Assembly: GCA_003224725.1 (NCBI GenBank)
Contig: QHZQ01000005.1
Span: 1 to 33,995 of the forward strand
Direction of reading: 5' to 3'
Length of the DNA stretch: 33,995 nt
Source of the DNA: Acidobacteriota bacterium
Lineage (GTDB): Bacteria; Acidobacteriota; Terriglobia; Versatilivoradales; Versatilivoraceae
Part shown: positions 1 to 10,448 of the stretch, piece by piece
How the letters are laid out: each line of letters begins with the position of its first letter
How positions within the stretch are numbered: position 1 is the first letter of the stretch
The notes under the pieces: model-generated
The model's input: only the letters and a program-made list of their open reading frames with translations
The model's database searches: none
What the model was told of the DNA's origin: nothing
Program-made: the position numbers and the translations under genes

Positions 1-650
1 ATGGCGGAAGTAAATTCTCCATGCAGAGCCAAGAGGGTAGAGACCTGAAAAAAACGCGGGTCCTGGGGTTTGAGTAAAGCCTGCAGTTTTCGGGTAGAAA
101 GCCGGGCCTCGGGTTCGCGCTGGAGCAGGAGTTGACTTTCCAACGTTCCAATCAACGCCGCTGCGTCCGATGGATCGGTCTGATGCACCTTTTCGAAGTA
201 GGGGAGAGCTTCCGCAGGCCTCTCTTGAATTAGCGCAATGAGCCCTAGATTATAACTTGCCGATTGATTCCTTGGGTTAAGCTTCAGCACTGTTTGAAAA
301 GCATGGCTGGCTTCCGCGAAACGCTTTTGCTGAAGATATACCGATCCCAGGTAGCCTTGAGCGCGATCATTCCGAGGTTGGAGAGAAACGGCCCGCAGAA
401 GATGCTTTTCGGCCTCCTGGAGCTGTGCCTGGGCAGTGGCCACTAAGCCGAGCAAAACTTCTGCATCTGCCAGAGCCGGGTTAATTTCTAAGGCTTTCAT
501 TGCAGCCTCTCGAGACTTCTCCCATTCTTGTTTCTCGAAATGTTGCTGGGCCTGTTGAAACCAGCTCTGTGCTTCGCTGGACGGGGTTGTTGATCTGCTG
601 GACTGCAAAAAGACCAAAACCACCAGCAACAAGGGAAAGAGTTGCATCAT
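1..650 (-). CDS. TPR-repeat protein with N-terminal signal/hydrophobic segment, 3' end truncated by window edge
   Basis: Minus-strand translation from ATG at 650: MMQLFPLLLVVLVFLQSSRSTTPSSEAQSWFQQAQQHFEKQEWEKSREAAMKALEINPALADAEVLLGLVATAQAQLQEAEKHLLRAV...; repeated TPR-like helices. Absent from the ORF track because it runs off the window. Confidence 0.85.
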   Translation of the reverse strand, partial: MMQLFPLLLVVLVFLQSSRSTTPSSEAQSWFQQAQQHFEKQEWEKSREAAMKALEINPALADAEVLLGLVATAQAQLQEAEKHLLRAVSLQPRNDRAQGYLGSVYLQQKRFAEASHAFQTVLKLNPRNQSASYNLGLIALIQERPAEALPYFEKVHQTDPSDAAALIGTLESQLLLQREPEARLSTRKLQALLKPQDPRFFQVSTLLALHGEFTSA

Positions 651-660
651 TCCACCTCTA

Positions 661-1060
661 ACCAGACAAGAGCTTCGCCCTTGATTATGCCGCCTAGCGG
701 CATGCTGATTATAGCCCGGCCTTTCAAGGCTGGGCCAAGGTAAGCAACCGTTTACCGCCTCGCGTCAGCGACGATTGATTCTTGGTGCTGAAGATGATCT
801 GGAAATAGAGCGAGCTATAGGTGTTAGCCATTGCTAAAGTCTCCGACCGCTGATTCAGACGTCGCTCGCGACGGGGTCGACAGATGATACGCCCCTGCCT
901 GGCCTTGAAAAGACCGGGCTAAAATCAACCGTCGCTACGCGGCGGCCCCCAGGCCAGTGCGTTTGACAAGCAACCGCCCGGTTAGACTATCAATCCCCTT
1001 CGGGGAACTAAAATTTCCACGCTTGATGCAGGAGCTTTCGCCCTTGATCCCCGCAAAACG
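661..1060. repeat. REP-like intergenic repeat cluster
   Basis: Related motifs CCGCCTAGCGGCATGCTGATTATAGCCCGGCCTTTCAAGG (about 690-728, +), CCGCCTCGCGTCAGCGACGATTGATT (about 757-780, +) and the reverse complement of CCTTGAAAAGACCGGGCTAAAATCAACCGTCGCTACGCGGCGG (about 903-945); GAGCTT(T)CGCCCTTGAT also occurs twice (about 670 and 1032). Confidence 0.55.
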
Positions 1061-1111
1061 CACGGTCACGGATACGACTCCCGTGTAGGTCGTAATGCCC
1101 AGCCTAACCGT

Positions 1112-3124
1112 CTAATAATTCCAGGCCTGCAAGGCCTCAGGCAGACTGCCTGCCTCAGCAAAATGGGTTTCCTGCCCAAAGAGTTTATAAATCCGACGAG
1201 TATAATTGAACGCCTCAGGAAACCCGGTCAGGCAAACTATCCGTCGGGGAGCAAAAGCCCCTGCTACTTCAGGGATGTCGGAAACACGCAGGACATTGAG
1301 GAGCGCTGCCCCCCGCCAGTGAGAACCTGGAGGATCGTTAAGAATCACTTGCTGGACCCGCTCATCGAAAAGGCCCGCATAAAGCGTCAGAATTCCCATG
1401 TCTCCCTTTCCATAAAGAGAAATGGATGGGGAAGAGATCTTCTCTTCCTCAGTCATCCATTCGATGGCGCGCATAATGTCCCAGACTTGCATAGAAGCGA
1501 CGGTCCGCCCTATCCAGGAGGCGGTTCGTTGGATCTCGGCATATTCGAAGGCGCTCACTGGATGTTCGGTTAGTCGCGGATTAAAGATCAAAATGGTGTA
1601 TCGACCCAGCAGGGGCAAGAGTTCATCGAGGTCGAGGGGATAGATGGAATCGCCGGGACGCTTGACGTAGATGAGAACAGGAAACTTTTTCGAACGGTCC
1701 TTAGGCACAAGGAGTCGGGCACTAACCTTAACGCCTGGCTCACTGCTGAATTCAACCTCTTTGTAGTCGGCATAGAGAGCTGCCCAGCCTCCGCTGTTAC
1801 GAATAACGTTGGTTTGAAAGGCGTCCTTTTTTCGAGGGAACCAGCGGAAGACTTTGTCCTTAAGCCGCTCTAATAACTCTTGGCGACGGCGCTCCCACTG
1901 GGCCTGCGAAGTCCAAGTCCTGAGGGGGGCAGGAGAAGTAAGCAGGTTGTGGATCTTGTAATTGATGGCATCTGAAGGCAGCTTAGACAGGACGGCCAGG
2001 TCTTCGGCCTTTTCTTTTTCGAATTGTCCTTCGCTGTAAGAAGGGTTGCCTTTCTTAAGCCACCGGTTCATCCATTCCCGGGCCTCTTTGAGGAAAAGCG
2101 GAATGTCGCTATGTCCAACATCGTCGTCGACCTCCTTGACCCGGTCGGAGCTTGCATTGAGTCCCGCATGGAGGTCATAAATTCTTTTCACTTGGCGGAA
2201 CACCTCATGATATCCATCGGGCGGAAAGTCCGGGTCCTTTCTACCACTTAAAATGATCAATGGCCGCGGTGCGATTAGCGCACCAACGCTGGGGAAATCC
2301 TCCAGGTAAGTGTTATGGAAATAGATGCAGTCACATTGGCCGGCGGCGACCCAATGGGCTGCCTGTGAACCCAGGGTATAAGTGGAGCAGACCGGAGCCG
2401 CTACGGCAATTCTTTCGTCGACTGCGGCAGTGAACCAAGTCACAGCTCCGCCGCCAGAGATGCCAGTCATTCCAATACGGCCTTTATCGACCTCGGGTCG
2501 CGTCTCCAAATAATCCAGAGCTCGTATGGCATTCCATACTTCAGTTCCTGCTGGAGTGTATCCCAGCGACAACCAGTTCCACATATTTAAGTCGTGGATG
2601 CCGTGATGGATGCCCGCCACCTCGCCGAATTCAAGCGTGTCCAGAACCAGACAGGCGTAACCATTGGAGGCAAACCAGACTGCGCGGTCCTGATAACTCC
2701 ATTTTGCGCCCAGCGGATGGGGAGAGTGTCCGCAGACATAGAGAATTGTAGGAAGAAGCCCGACAGGCCTCATGGGAACATAAAAGTTGCCAGTCACATA
2801 AAGGCCCGGCAGACTTTGGAACACGAGCTTCTCTATCCTGTAATTAGCCCGTTGAAGCGTTCCGGTAATTTTCACGTTGAGCGGAGTGCGTTTCGGTAGC
2901 GGATCGAGCCCCAGCATGTAAAGCAATTTGCGTTTCAACATGGGTCGTTGTTTCGCCCAAGCCTCTGTACTCTCAAATTGAACCAACGATTCAGACGAGA
3001 TCCTGGCGGCAGTCTCTTTCAGATAGGTAAGAAACATCTCATGGCGTCTAAGCGCGCTTTCCTGCGCGGCAAGAGACTGAGACAGGAGAAGAAACAGAGG
3101 GAATGTAATTTTAGTCAAAGACAT
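1112..3124 (-). CDS. Secreted alpha/beta hydrolase (acetyl xylan esterase-like), two tandem hydrolase-like halves
   Basis: 670 aa; signal-peptide-like N-terminus MSLTKITFPLFLLLSQSLAAQ; nucleophile elbow GMTGISGGGAVTW; LIAPRPLIILSGRKDPDFPP and a later GHSD, typical of AXE1/dienelactone-hydrolase-type folds. Confidence 0.8.
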   Translation of the reverse strand: MSLTKITFPLFLLLSQSLAAQESALRRHEMFLTYLKETAARISSESLVQFESTEAWAKQRPMLKRKLLYMLGLDPLPKRTPLNVKITGTLQRANYRIEKLVFQSLPGLYVTGNFYVPMRPVGLLPTILYVCGHSPHPLGAKWSYQDRAVWFASNGYACLVLDTLEFGEVAGIHHGIHDLNMWNWLSLGYTPAGTEVWNAIRALDYLETRPEVDKGRIGMTGISGGGAVTWFTAAVDERIAVAAPVCSTYTLGSQAAHWVAAGQCDCIYFHNTYLEDFPSVGALIAPRPLIILSGRKDPDFPPDGYHEVFRQVKRIYDLHAGLNASSDRVKEVDDDVGHSDIPLFLKEAREWMNRWLKKGNPSYSEGQFEKEKAEDLAVLSKLPSDAINYKIHNLLTSPAPLRTWTSQAQWERRRQELLERLKDKVFRWFPRKKDAFQTNVIRNSGGWAALYADYKEVEFSSEPGVKVSARLLVPKDRSKKFPVLIYVKRPGDSIYPLDLDELLPLLGRYTILIFNPRLTEHPVSAFEYAEIQRTASWIGRTVASMQVWDIMRAIEWMTEEEKISSPSISLYGKGDMGILTLYAGLFDERVQQVILNDPPGSHWRGAALLNVLRVSDIPEVAGAFAPRRIVCLTGFPEAFNYTRRIYKLFGQETHFAEAGSLPEALQAWNY

Positions 3125-3320
3125 TTGGTAATGGTTCTTGATTTAAGTTGACAGGAGCCGACATTCCGGGAACGCCCAGTCAACTCGGAGGATTGCACCC
3201 CAGGCAACATCGTACGGAGTGCTACTCTCCAGTGTGTGAAGCGGGGCGTGCTGCATTGCTCCCAATCCCGTTCTGGAAGAGGAGGCTGCCGACTGCTGGC
3301 AGCCTTGGCGAGAAACGCGT

Positions 3321-4685
3321 TTAGTTCCGCTCAAAATTGATTTTCAAGGATTTCAATTTTCGATAGAGGTGGCTCCTCTCGATTCCAAGAGCTTCGGCTG
3401 TGCGAGACACATTTCCATTGTTTTCTTCAAGCTTCTTAAGTATGAAGTCTCTGTCGAAGGCAATGCGGGCTTCTGACAAGCTTTTAGCCTCTGAGGGGTC
3501 GTCGAATAAGACAGTTCCCTTTTGTAAAACTACCGGCGGGAGGTGGCGCACCTCTATTTTAACGGAGGGAGTCATAATTACGATTCGTTCTACCAGATTT
3601 CTCAATTCGCGGACGTTTCCAGGCCATGGATATTGCAATAGAACTTCCATGGCGTCCTGACTGATTTCCTTGGGCTTTCGCCCGTATAAGGAAGAGAATT
3701 CCTTTATGAAGAACTCCGTGAGAACCGGGATGTCCTCGGCACGTTCTCGAAGCGAAGGGACATGAAAAGGGATGACATTCAAGCGATAGAAGAGGTCCTC
3801 GCGAAAGTTTCCTTTTTCCATTTCTTGCTCGAGGTCCTTATTGGTTGCGGCAATAACTCGAACATCAACCGTGACAGGAGAGGAGGCGCCCACAGGTTCA
3901 AAACGTTGTTCTTCCAGAGCCCGCAACACTTTGGCTTGAGTCTTAAGGCTCATGTCACCCACCTCATCCAAGAATAATGTTCCACCATCGGCCTTTTCCA
4001 GTTTGCCCACCTTGTGACTGGCAGCACCCGTGAAAGCTCCTTTGACGTGCCCAAACAACTCACTCTCAATCAGTTCATCAGGAATGGCCGCACAATTCAC
4101 TTCAACAAAGGGAGAGGAACTCCTCAGGCTTTGATAGTGAAGAGCGTGAGCTACCAATTCCTTGCCTGTCCCACTCTCACCGTAGATCAGGACGCGGCCG
4201 TTGGTGGGTGCAGCGATCGCCAGTTGCTGTCTTAGTGCCTTCATTGGAACGCTGTTGCCAATAATCCTGTAGCGAGCACCTAACTCGGATTTTAGAATCT
4301 TGTTTTCATCTTGCAGATGTTTGTTTTCCAGGGCATTTTTCATGACCAGGAGAGTCTTTTCAATAGAAAGAGGCTTTTCAATGAAATCAAACGCTCCCAG
4401 CCGAGTGGCTTTTACTGCGGTCTCGATAGTGCCATGTCCGGAGATCATGACAACGGCCGAATCGATCTTCATTTTTTTCACTGCCTCCAAAGTTTGGAGA
4501 CCGTCAATTCCTGGCAACCAGATATCTAGCAAGATCAACTCGAAAATCTTATTCTCCAAGAGAGCCAGGCATTCCTCCCCACTGCTCGCTGTCTCTACCT
4601 TGAACCCCTCTTCGGTCAGAATTGCGCTCAGAGACTCGCGAATCCCGACTTCATCGTCAACCAGTAAAATGGAATTTCGCGCCAA
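3321..4685 (-). CDS. Sigma54-dependent response regulator, NtrC/NtrX family
   Basis: 454 aa; receiver domain (LLVDDEVGIRESL, LILLDIWLPGIDG), AAA+ GESGTGKELVA, GAFTGA loop, C-terminal Fis-type HTH (GNVSRTAEALGIERSHLYRKLKSL). Confidence 0.93.
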   Translation of the reverse strand: MARNSILLVDDEVGIRESLSAILTEEGFKVETASSGEECLALLENKIFELILLDIWLPGIDGLQTLEAVKKMKIDSAVVMISGHGTIETAVKATRLGAFDFIEKPLSIEKTLLVMKNALENKHLQDENKILKSELGARYRIIGNSVPMKALRQQLAIAAPTNGRVLIYGESGTGKELVAHALHYQSLRSSSPFVEVNCAAIPDELIESELFGHVKGAFTGAASHKVGKLEKADGGTLFLDEVGDMSLKTQAKVLRALEEQRFEPVGASSPVTVDVRVIAATNKDLEQEMEKGNFREDLFYRLNVIPFHVPSLRERAEDIPVLTEFFIKEFSSLYGRKPKEISQDAMEVLLQYPWPGNVRELRNLVERIVIMTPSVKIEVRHLPPVVLQKGTVLFDDPSEAKSLSEARIAFDRDFILKKLEENNGNVSRTAEALGIERSHLYRKLKSLKINFERN

Positions 4686-4820
4686 GGTTCATTAACTCCA
4701 GCTCATTACTTGAAATTCGGAAATCAACATGGGGCGGCCAACGAATTAAGAATTGGTTACGGAAAGTCTGGTGAAACGCTTCTCGAAACCCAATCCGCTT
4801 TCTTCCCTCCAGGCATTATT

Positions 4821-7121
4821 TTATCGGGTAGGAATCTCTATGACAAAGCTAGCGCCGGAGGGGACATTATCTTCGACGTGGATATAACCCTTATGGTCGG
4901 CCACAATCCGGCTGACAATAGCCAGACCCAACCCGGTCCCTTGCTTGCGAGTTGAAAAGTAGGGCAGAAATAGCTTCTCTTTGTCGGCAGGAGAGATACC
5001 CTGGCCTGTATCCTTTACGACAATCTGAATTGTCTCCTTATTGGGATAGAAACTGCTGAGAATCGAAAGCTCCTTCTGGCTGGAGTGGTCCATGGCTTCC
5101 AGAGCATTGTCAAAAAGGTTGACAAACACTCTTTTGAACTGCTCCGGATCGAGTTTAATTTCAGGGAGGGCTGGGGAAAGCACTTTTGTGACCCTAATTC
5201 CTTCAAACCGTCCGTTGTAAGAGGTAAGCGTATTCTCAATGATCGTATTCAGATTACACGAAACCAGGTTAGCTGCAGGAAGTCGCGCAAAGCGCGAGAA
5301 CTCGTCTACCATTCCTTTGAGAGTGGCCACTTCCTGAGTAATGGTTTGAACACATTCCTTAAGAATTCTATCAAAACCTGGATTGGCTGTGGGAAGGGGA
5401 AGCAAAGGGTCCGATTGTGGCTTCAGATAGTTTTTTAAGAGCCGCTCGGCGGACAATTGAATTGGGGTGAGTGGGTTCTTGATCTCATGAGCCATGCGAC
5501 GCGCCACTTCACGCCAGGCATTCGCTTTCTGTGCTTTCAAGACTTCCGTAAGGTCCTCCAGTACCATCACAACCCCCTGGGAGGGGTTATTGGTAGCATC
5601 CAATGAGTTAATGGTGACCTCAACGTAAAGATTGCGCCCTCGCAAACGCAGAGTGAGATCCTTGGTTGCAATCCCTACTCGGGACGCCTTTTCAAGAAGG
5701 GTTCTAATTTCGCCAGTATCTCCCGGCTGAAAGACTTCATCAATACGGAGCCGGTCATTCGAAAGGGTGCATGCCAACATTTCTTGAGCTGCCTTGTTCA
5801 TTTTGCTGATGCAATGGTCTGGGGCGACGGAGATGACTCCCGTTGGGATGTTTTCCAAAACCGTTTCTGTATATCTTCTCTTCTCTTCCAGAGCCTGATT
5901 GGAATTTTGCAGATCCCGGTTTGTTTGTTCCAATTTCTTGGAACTCTCGTGAAGCTGAGCAGTCATTCGATTGAAAGAGGAAACCAGGATGCCCAGTTCG
6001 TCGTCGGCGGGGCAATTCACCTGGTGGAGAAGATTTCCCTTCGAAACTTCATTGGAGGCCTCTGCCAGAGCGCGAATGGGGATAGTAATCCTTTTGGAAA
6101 GATACAGACCGATCCATACGGCTGCAAACAGAATGAGCAAAGTAATCAGCCCCAGCAAGAGCAGATAATTGCTTCGGATGACCTTACGATTAGTGGACCA
6201 GGTTTTGTAATATTTGTTGGATTGGGAGATCTGATTGGCCAGTTTGAGAATATCGCCCGGGATTTGATAGGCAATAATGATGTTGGCAAGAGGCTGTAAA
6301 TCTTCCGCGTGGACGATTTCTCCGGCGAGTATGATGTCCTTTCCCTCCTCATCAACCGTTGTTATCGTTGCCTCACGTTTGTCGGGGTTCCTAATGATCC
6401 TCTCAAAGACGGCAGGAGCCAATTGGGGCTTCCCTTCCTTCCAATCGACCAAACCCAACCTTTCGGTGGTTTTCCTGAAATCAGGATGGCTGCGGGGATA
6501 AAACTCATTTTGCTTATACACATATAAAGGGTTATTGAATTTGTCGGAAACCAGAATCAGTGCAAGATCCAAATCATTGGCAGTATTTCTCAATTCAGCG
6601 AAATTCGCCTTAGTTTGAGATGCTAAGAATTTCCTGAGAGCTGAATGATTGGCCAGGTACCTGGCACCTTGAGTTGCATTGGTGTTGGAGTCGTTGCGAA
6701 CCTGTCGGACGAGCTCCTCTACGTTGCCGAGCGCGCGATCGATAGGTTCACTAAACCATTTGTCCACGTTTCGGTTCAGTAAGAAATAAGCAAAGAAGGA
6801 CATGAAAATAACCGGAATAAAGGACAACCCCAAAAATGCCAGGACCAGCTTGGTTCGGAACTTCGAGCCAAGCTGCTGGCTTTTGCGTTCAAAATAAAGT
6901 TTCAGCAGGTTTCGCAAAAGAATCAGGCTGCAGATGGCGAGGAGGACTACATTCAACGAGCTGAGTGCCCAAAGTAAAAGGGAAGTTTGGCGCTCGGGAG
7001 CACCCAAAAAAGGATTGAGATCGAAGGCCTGCTGGATGACGGCGAAAACTAAAAGAACGGAAACGAGTATCGAGAGAGAAATGATAACGAGCCTTCGTTT
7101 GTCGCTCCTGTTTGAATTCAT
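4821..7121 (-). CDS. Sensor histidine kinase, NtrY-like (TM, HAMP, PAS, HisKA, HATPase)
   Basis: 766 aa; several TM segments, HAMP-like segment after the YLSKRITIPIRALAEAS motif, H-box RRMAHEIKNPLTPIQLSAERL, DTGQGISPADKEKLFLPYFSTRKQGTGLGLAIV. Confidence 0.92.
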   Translation of the reverse strand: MNSNRSDKRRLVIISLSILVSVLLVFAVIQQAFDLNPFLGAPERQTSLLLWALSSLNVVLLAICSLILLRNLLKLYFERKSQQLGSKFRTKLVLAFLGLSFIPVIFMSFFAYFLLNRNVDKWFSEPIDRALGNVEELVRQVRNDSNTNATQGARYLANHSALRKFLASQTKANFAELRNTANDLDLALILVSDKFNNPLYVYKQNEFYPRSHPDFRKTTERLGLVDWKEGKPQLAPAVFERIIRNPDKREATITTVDEEGKDIILAGEIVHAEDLQPLANIIIAYQIPGDILKLANQISQSNKYYKTWSTNRKVIRSNYLLLLGLITLLILFAAVWIGLYLSKRITIPIRALAEASNEVSKGNLLHQVNCPADDELGILVSSFNRMTAQLHESSKKLEQTNRDLQNSNQALEEKRRYTETVLENIPTGVISVAPDHCISKMNKAAQEMLACTLSNDRLRIDEVFQPGDTGEIRTLLEKASRVGIATKDLTLRLRGRNLYVEVTINSLDATNNPSQGVVMVLEDLTEVLKAQKANAWREVARRMAHEIKNPLTPIQLSAERLLKNYLKPQSDPLLPLPTANPGFDRILKECVQTITQEVATLKGMVDEFSRFARLPAANLVSCNLNTIIENTLTSYNGRFEGIRVTKVLSPALPEIKLDPEQFKRVFVNLFDNALEAMDHSSQKELSILSSFYPNKETIQIVVKDTGQGISPADKEKLFLPYFSTRKQGTGLGLAIVSRIVADHKGYIHVEDNVPSGASFVIEIPTR

Positions 7122-7422
7122 AGTTCGTTCCAGCAGACCGTATTGTGGAAACCTAAAATTCTACTACAGCCAACTATCAACGCCCTACCAAAAACAGCAA
7201 CATCGATGCTTTTTTTCTAACCTGTCCGAGGGTTTTTACCGAAAGCGATCTCTATCATGTCGTGCTCTGTGCTAAGCCCTTTCGGAATAATCACCAATCA
7301 GCTGAACCCAGGGCAAATTGGGTCGAATACCCTCTTTAGACTCTTACATACTCATTCAGATTGAGGCCGTGCTACTTCATCCCATTCTCATATCTAACGC
7401 ACACTGGCATGGGCCCCTAATC

Positions 7423-7451
7423 TTGACAAAATGCTTTGCGGTCATTAGCAT
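7423..7451 (+). promoter_or_regulatory. Putative sigma70-type promoter upstream of the pil cluster
   Basis: TTGACA (7423-7428), 17-nt spacer, TAGCAT (7446-7451), upstream of pilB start at 7539. Confidence 0.45.
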
Positions 7452-7538
7452 GAGGCCCTACAATTTTTGTCAGTTCTTATCAAATTTCAATAATGTTAAT
7501 TCCCATATTGCCGAGAATTTCACTGGGAGATTCTACCG

Positions 7539-9272
7539 ATGTCATCAAAATTAGGAGATCTGCTCGTCAAAGAAAACCTCATTAGCCAACAGCAGCTTAA
7601 AGAGGCGCTCGAGTATCAGCGGGTGAACGGAGGCAGGCTCGGAAATTGCTTAATCAGGTTAGGCTTCGTAACCGACGACGAGATCACCGCCATCCTCTCA
7701 CGTCAATATGGAGTTCCTTCCATAAACCTATCCTTTTTTGATATAGACCCATCGATCGTCAAATTAATTCCGGTCGAAACTGCTCAGAAGTATCAAATCC
7801 TTCCTCTGAGCCGAGTGGGATCGACTCTCACCATAGCGATGATTGATCCCACCAACGTCTTCGCGATGGATGATATTAAGTTCATGACGGGTTTCAACAT
7901 CGAACCTGTAGTCGCGTCCGAAACGGCCATCCGGGAGGCCATCGATAAATATTATGGCTCAACGCACGCCATCGAACTTAAGAAGGTGATGGAAGACATT
8001 GCCGTTATTGACCAGAAGCTGGATGGAGACGACACTTCGCTGGAGTTGGCCTCTGAAGAAGAAGCGATCGATCTTGAAGGATTGGAGCAGGCAGCCGAAG
8101 AAGCTCCCATCATAAAACTTGTCAATTTGATTCTTTCCAACGCTCTAAAACGTGGAGCGAGTGACATCCACATCGAACCTTACGAGAAGGAGTTTCGCGT
8201 CCGATTTCGGATTGACGGAGTGTTGTACAACATCATGAATCCCCCTCTCAAGCTTAAAGATGCCATCACCTCCCGTATCAAGATTATGTCCAAGTTGGAT
8301 ATTTCTGAGAAACGTCTACCCCAAGACGGAAGAATCAAAGTGAAAATGAAAAACGACGGAAAAATCAAAGACCTCGACTTCCGTGTTTCAGTTCTGCCAA
8401 CCCTATATGGGGAAAAAGTGGTCCTCCGCCTGTTGGACAAAGATAATCTGATGCTGGACATGACCAGGCTCGGGTTTGAGTCTGAGTCACTGAAAAAGTT
8501 TGAGAGTGCGATTCTTAAACCCTATGGGATGGTTCTGGTCACGGGGCCTACAGGAAGCGGGAAAACCAACACTCTCTATTCGTCGATAGCGCAATTGAAC
8601 AAGATCGATACCAATGTTATGACGGCGGAAGATCCGGTGGAGTTCAATGTTCCGGGGATCAATCAGGTTCAAATGAAGGAACAGATCGGTCTGAATTTTG
8701 CGGCTGCCTTGCGGGCTTTTTTGCGACAAGATCCCAATATCATTTTAGTGGGTGAGATTCGCGACTTTGAGACTGCAGAGATTGCCATTAAAGCGGCATT
8801 GACGGGACATCTGGTGCTCAGCACCCTGCATACCAATGACGCTCCTTCCACTATCAGCCGTCTCATGAACATGGGCATTGAGCCTTTCTTAGTAGCAACC
8901 TCGGTCCATTTGATTTGTGCCCAGCGTTTGATTCGCCGCGTTTGTAAAGAATGCAAAGAGGAAGTCAGCACCCTGGCACAAACTTTGATTGATGCAGGGT
9001 TCTCTCCCACTGAAGCTAAGAAGCTGGCCACTTATCGTGGAAAAGGATGTCCCACTTGCAATGGGACTGGATACAAGGGGCGCGTCGGATTATACGAAGT
9101 GATGGAAATAAATGATGACTTACGCGAACTCATTTTGATTGGGGCTTCCTCACTTGAATTGAAGAAGAAAGCCGTTGAGCATGGAATGATTACACTTCGT
9201 GCCAGTGGGCTGCAGAAGCTACGGGACGGGGTGACTACTCTTGAAGAAGTTCTAAGGGAGACGGTGAAATAA
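7539..9272 (+). CDS. pilB: Type IV pilus assembly ATPase PilB (GspE family)
   Basis: 577 aa; N-terminal MshEN-like domain, Walker A VTGPTGSGKTNTLYS, Asp box, VGEIRDFETAEIAIKAALTGHLVLSTLHTNDA, CxxC pairs (CKEC, CPTC). Confidence 0.95.
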   Translation: MSSKLGDLLVKENLISQQQLKEALEYQRVNGGRLGNCLIRLGFVTDDEITAILSRQYGVPSINLSFFDIDPSIVKLIPVETAQKYQILPLSRVGSTLTIAMIDPTNVFAMDDIKFMTGFNIEPVVASETAIREAIDKYYGSTHAIELKKVMEDIAVIDQKLDGDDTSLELASEEEAIDLEGLEQAAEEAPIIKLVNLILSNALKRGASDIHIEPYEKEFRVRFRIDGVLYNIMNPPLKLKDAITSRIKIMSKLDISEKRLPQDGRIKVKMKNDGKIKDLDFRVSVLPTLYGEKVVLRLLDKDNLMLDMTRLGFESESLKKFESAILKPYGMVLVTGPTGSGKTNTLYSSIAQLNKIDTNVMTAEDPVEFNVPGINQVQMKEQIGLNFAAALRAFLRQDPNIILVGEIRDFETAEIAIKAALTGHLVLSTLHTNDAPSTISRLMNMGIEPFLVATSVHLICAQRLIRRVCKECKEEVSTLAQTLIDAGFSPTEAKKLATYRGKGCPTCNGTGYKGRVGLYEVMEINDDLRELILIGASSLELKKKAVEHGMITLRASGLQKLRDGVTTLEEVLRETVK

Positions 9273-9295
9273 CACCGAACGAAAGGAATGTGTAA

Positions 9296-10420
9296 ATGGC
9301 AACGCTGTCTTTGAGTGAGCTCTTAAAAAAGATGACAGAAATGGGGGCGTCGGATCTGCATCTGACGACCAATACACCGCCGCAGGTGCGCGTGGACGGA
9401 CATCTCAAGCCACTGACCGAATGCCCCGCGCTGACGGCCGCCGACACGAAACAGTTGGCTTACAGCGTGCTGACAGATACTCAAAAGCATCGTTTTGAAG
9501 AGGACCTGGAGATTGACTTTTCCTTTGGTATTAAGGGCCTTTCTCGATTTCGAGGAAATATTTTCAATCAGCGAGGAGCTGTGGGAGCTGTCTTCCGGTC
9601 TATTCCATATGAGATAAAAAACTTTGACGCATTATCACTTCCGCCTGTCGTAAAAACTCTTTGTGATAAACCTCGGGGCCTTGTCTTGGTCACAGGGCCT
9701 ACCGGGAGTGGGAAATCGACGACCTTGGCGGCTATGCTCGACAAGATCAACACCGAGCGTCATGATCATATTGTCACTATCGAGGACCCCATCGAGTATC
9801 TCCACGGACATAAGAGTTGCTTGGTTAACCAGCGAGAAGTGCACGCCGATACCCGTTCGTTTGCAAATGCTTTGAGAGCGGCTTTACGTCAAGATCCTGA
9901 TGTCGTTCTGATCGGTGAAATGCGGGACCTCGAGACCATCGAATCAGCGCTGCGTATAGCCGAGACGGGACATTTGACCTTCGGAACGTTGCATACTAAC
10001 TCAGCCTCATCGACGATTAACCGCGTCATTGATGTTTTTCCGTCCCATCAGCAGTCTCAGATTCGCGCTCAGCTCTCCCTGGTCCTGGAAGGCATTCTTT
10101 GCCAAGCTCTCCTGCCCAAAGCTTCCGGGTCAGGACGAGCCATGGCCATGGAAATTCTTATACCCAATGCGGCCATTCGCAACTTGATTCGCGAGGATAA
10201 GATTCATCAGATTTACTCGTCGATGCAGACAGGTCAGGAAAAATTTGGAATGCAGACCTTCAACCAATCGCTGGCGTCACTTTACTTCAGCAAGCAAATT
10301 GCGCTGCAAACGGCGCTCAACCGCTCCAGCAATCCTGAAGAGTTGCAGGACATGATTAATCGAGGACCCAGCCTGCTGCAACGCACACCTGCGCCCGTTG
10401 CCGGCCGGAGTCTGAGATAA
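9296..10420 (+). CDS. pilT: Type IV pilus twitching motility ATPase PilT
   Basis: 374 aa; MGASDLHLTTNTPPQVRVDG, GPTGSGKSTTLAAM, AALRQDPDVVLIGEMRDLETIESALRIAETGHLTFGTLHTNSA. Confidence 0.95.
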   Translation: MATLSLSELLKKMTEMGASDLHLTTNTPPQVRVDGHLKPLTECPALTAADTKQLAYSVLTDTQKHRFEEDLEIDFSFGIKGLSRFRGNIFNQRGAVGAVFRSIPYEIKNFDALSLPPVVKTLCDKPRGLVLVTGPTGSGKSTTLAAMLDKINTERHDHIVTIEDPIEYLHGHKSCLVNQREVHADTRSFANALRAALRQDPDVVLIGEMRDLETIESALRIAETGHLTFGTLHTNSASSTINRVIDVFPSHQQSQIRAQLSLVLEGILCQALLPKASGSGRAMAMEILIPNAAIRNLIREDKIHQIYSSMQTGQEKFGMQTFNQSLASLYFSKQIALQTALNRSSNPEELQDMINRGPSLLQRTPAPVAGRSLR

Positions 10421-10448
10421 TCTGCAGTCCCACTATTAGGAGCTATTC

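Noticed and set aside
985-1021. CRISPR-repeat-like string GACTATCAATCCCCTTCGGGGAACTAAAATTTCCACG
   Set aside because: Only one copy; no regularly spaced repeats and no cas genes nearby. More likely part of the REP-like intergenic DNA.
3143-3334. 63-aa minus-strand ORF between the esterase gene and the NtrC-like gene
   Set aside because: No recognisable motif, overlaps the regulator's 3' end, low-information composition.
5784-6299. 171-aa + ORF antisense to the NtrY-like kinase and similar long antisense ORFs in the track
   Set aside because: Lie entirely opposite well-supported coding regions with no homology features or RBS; shadow ORFs.
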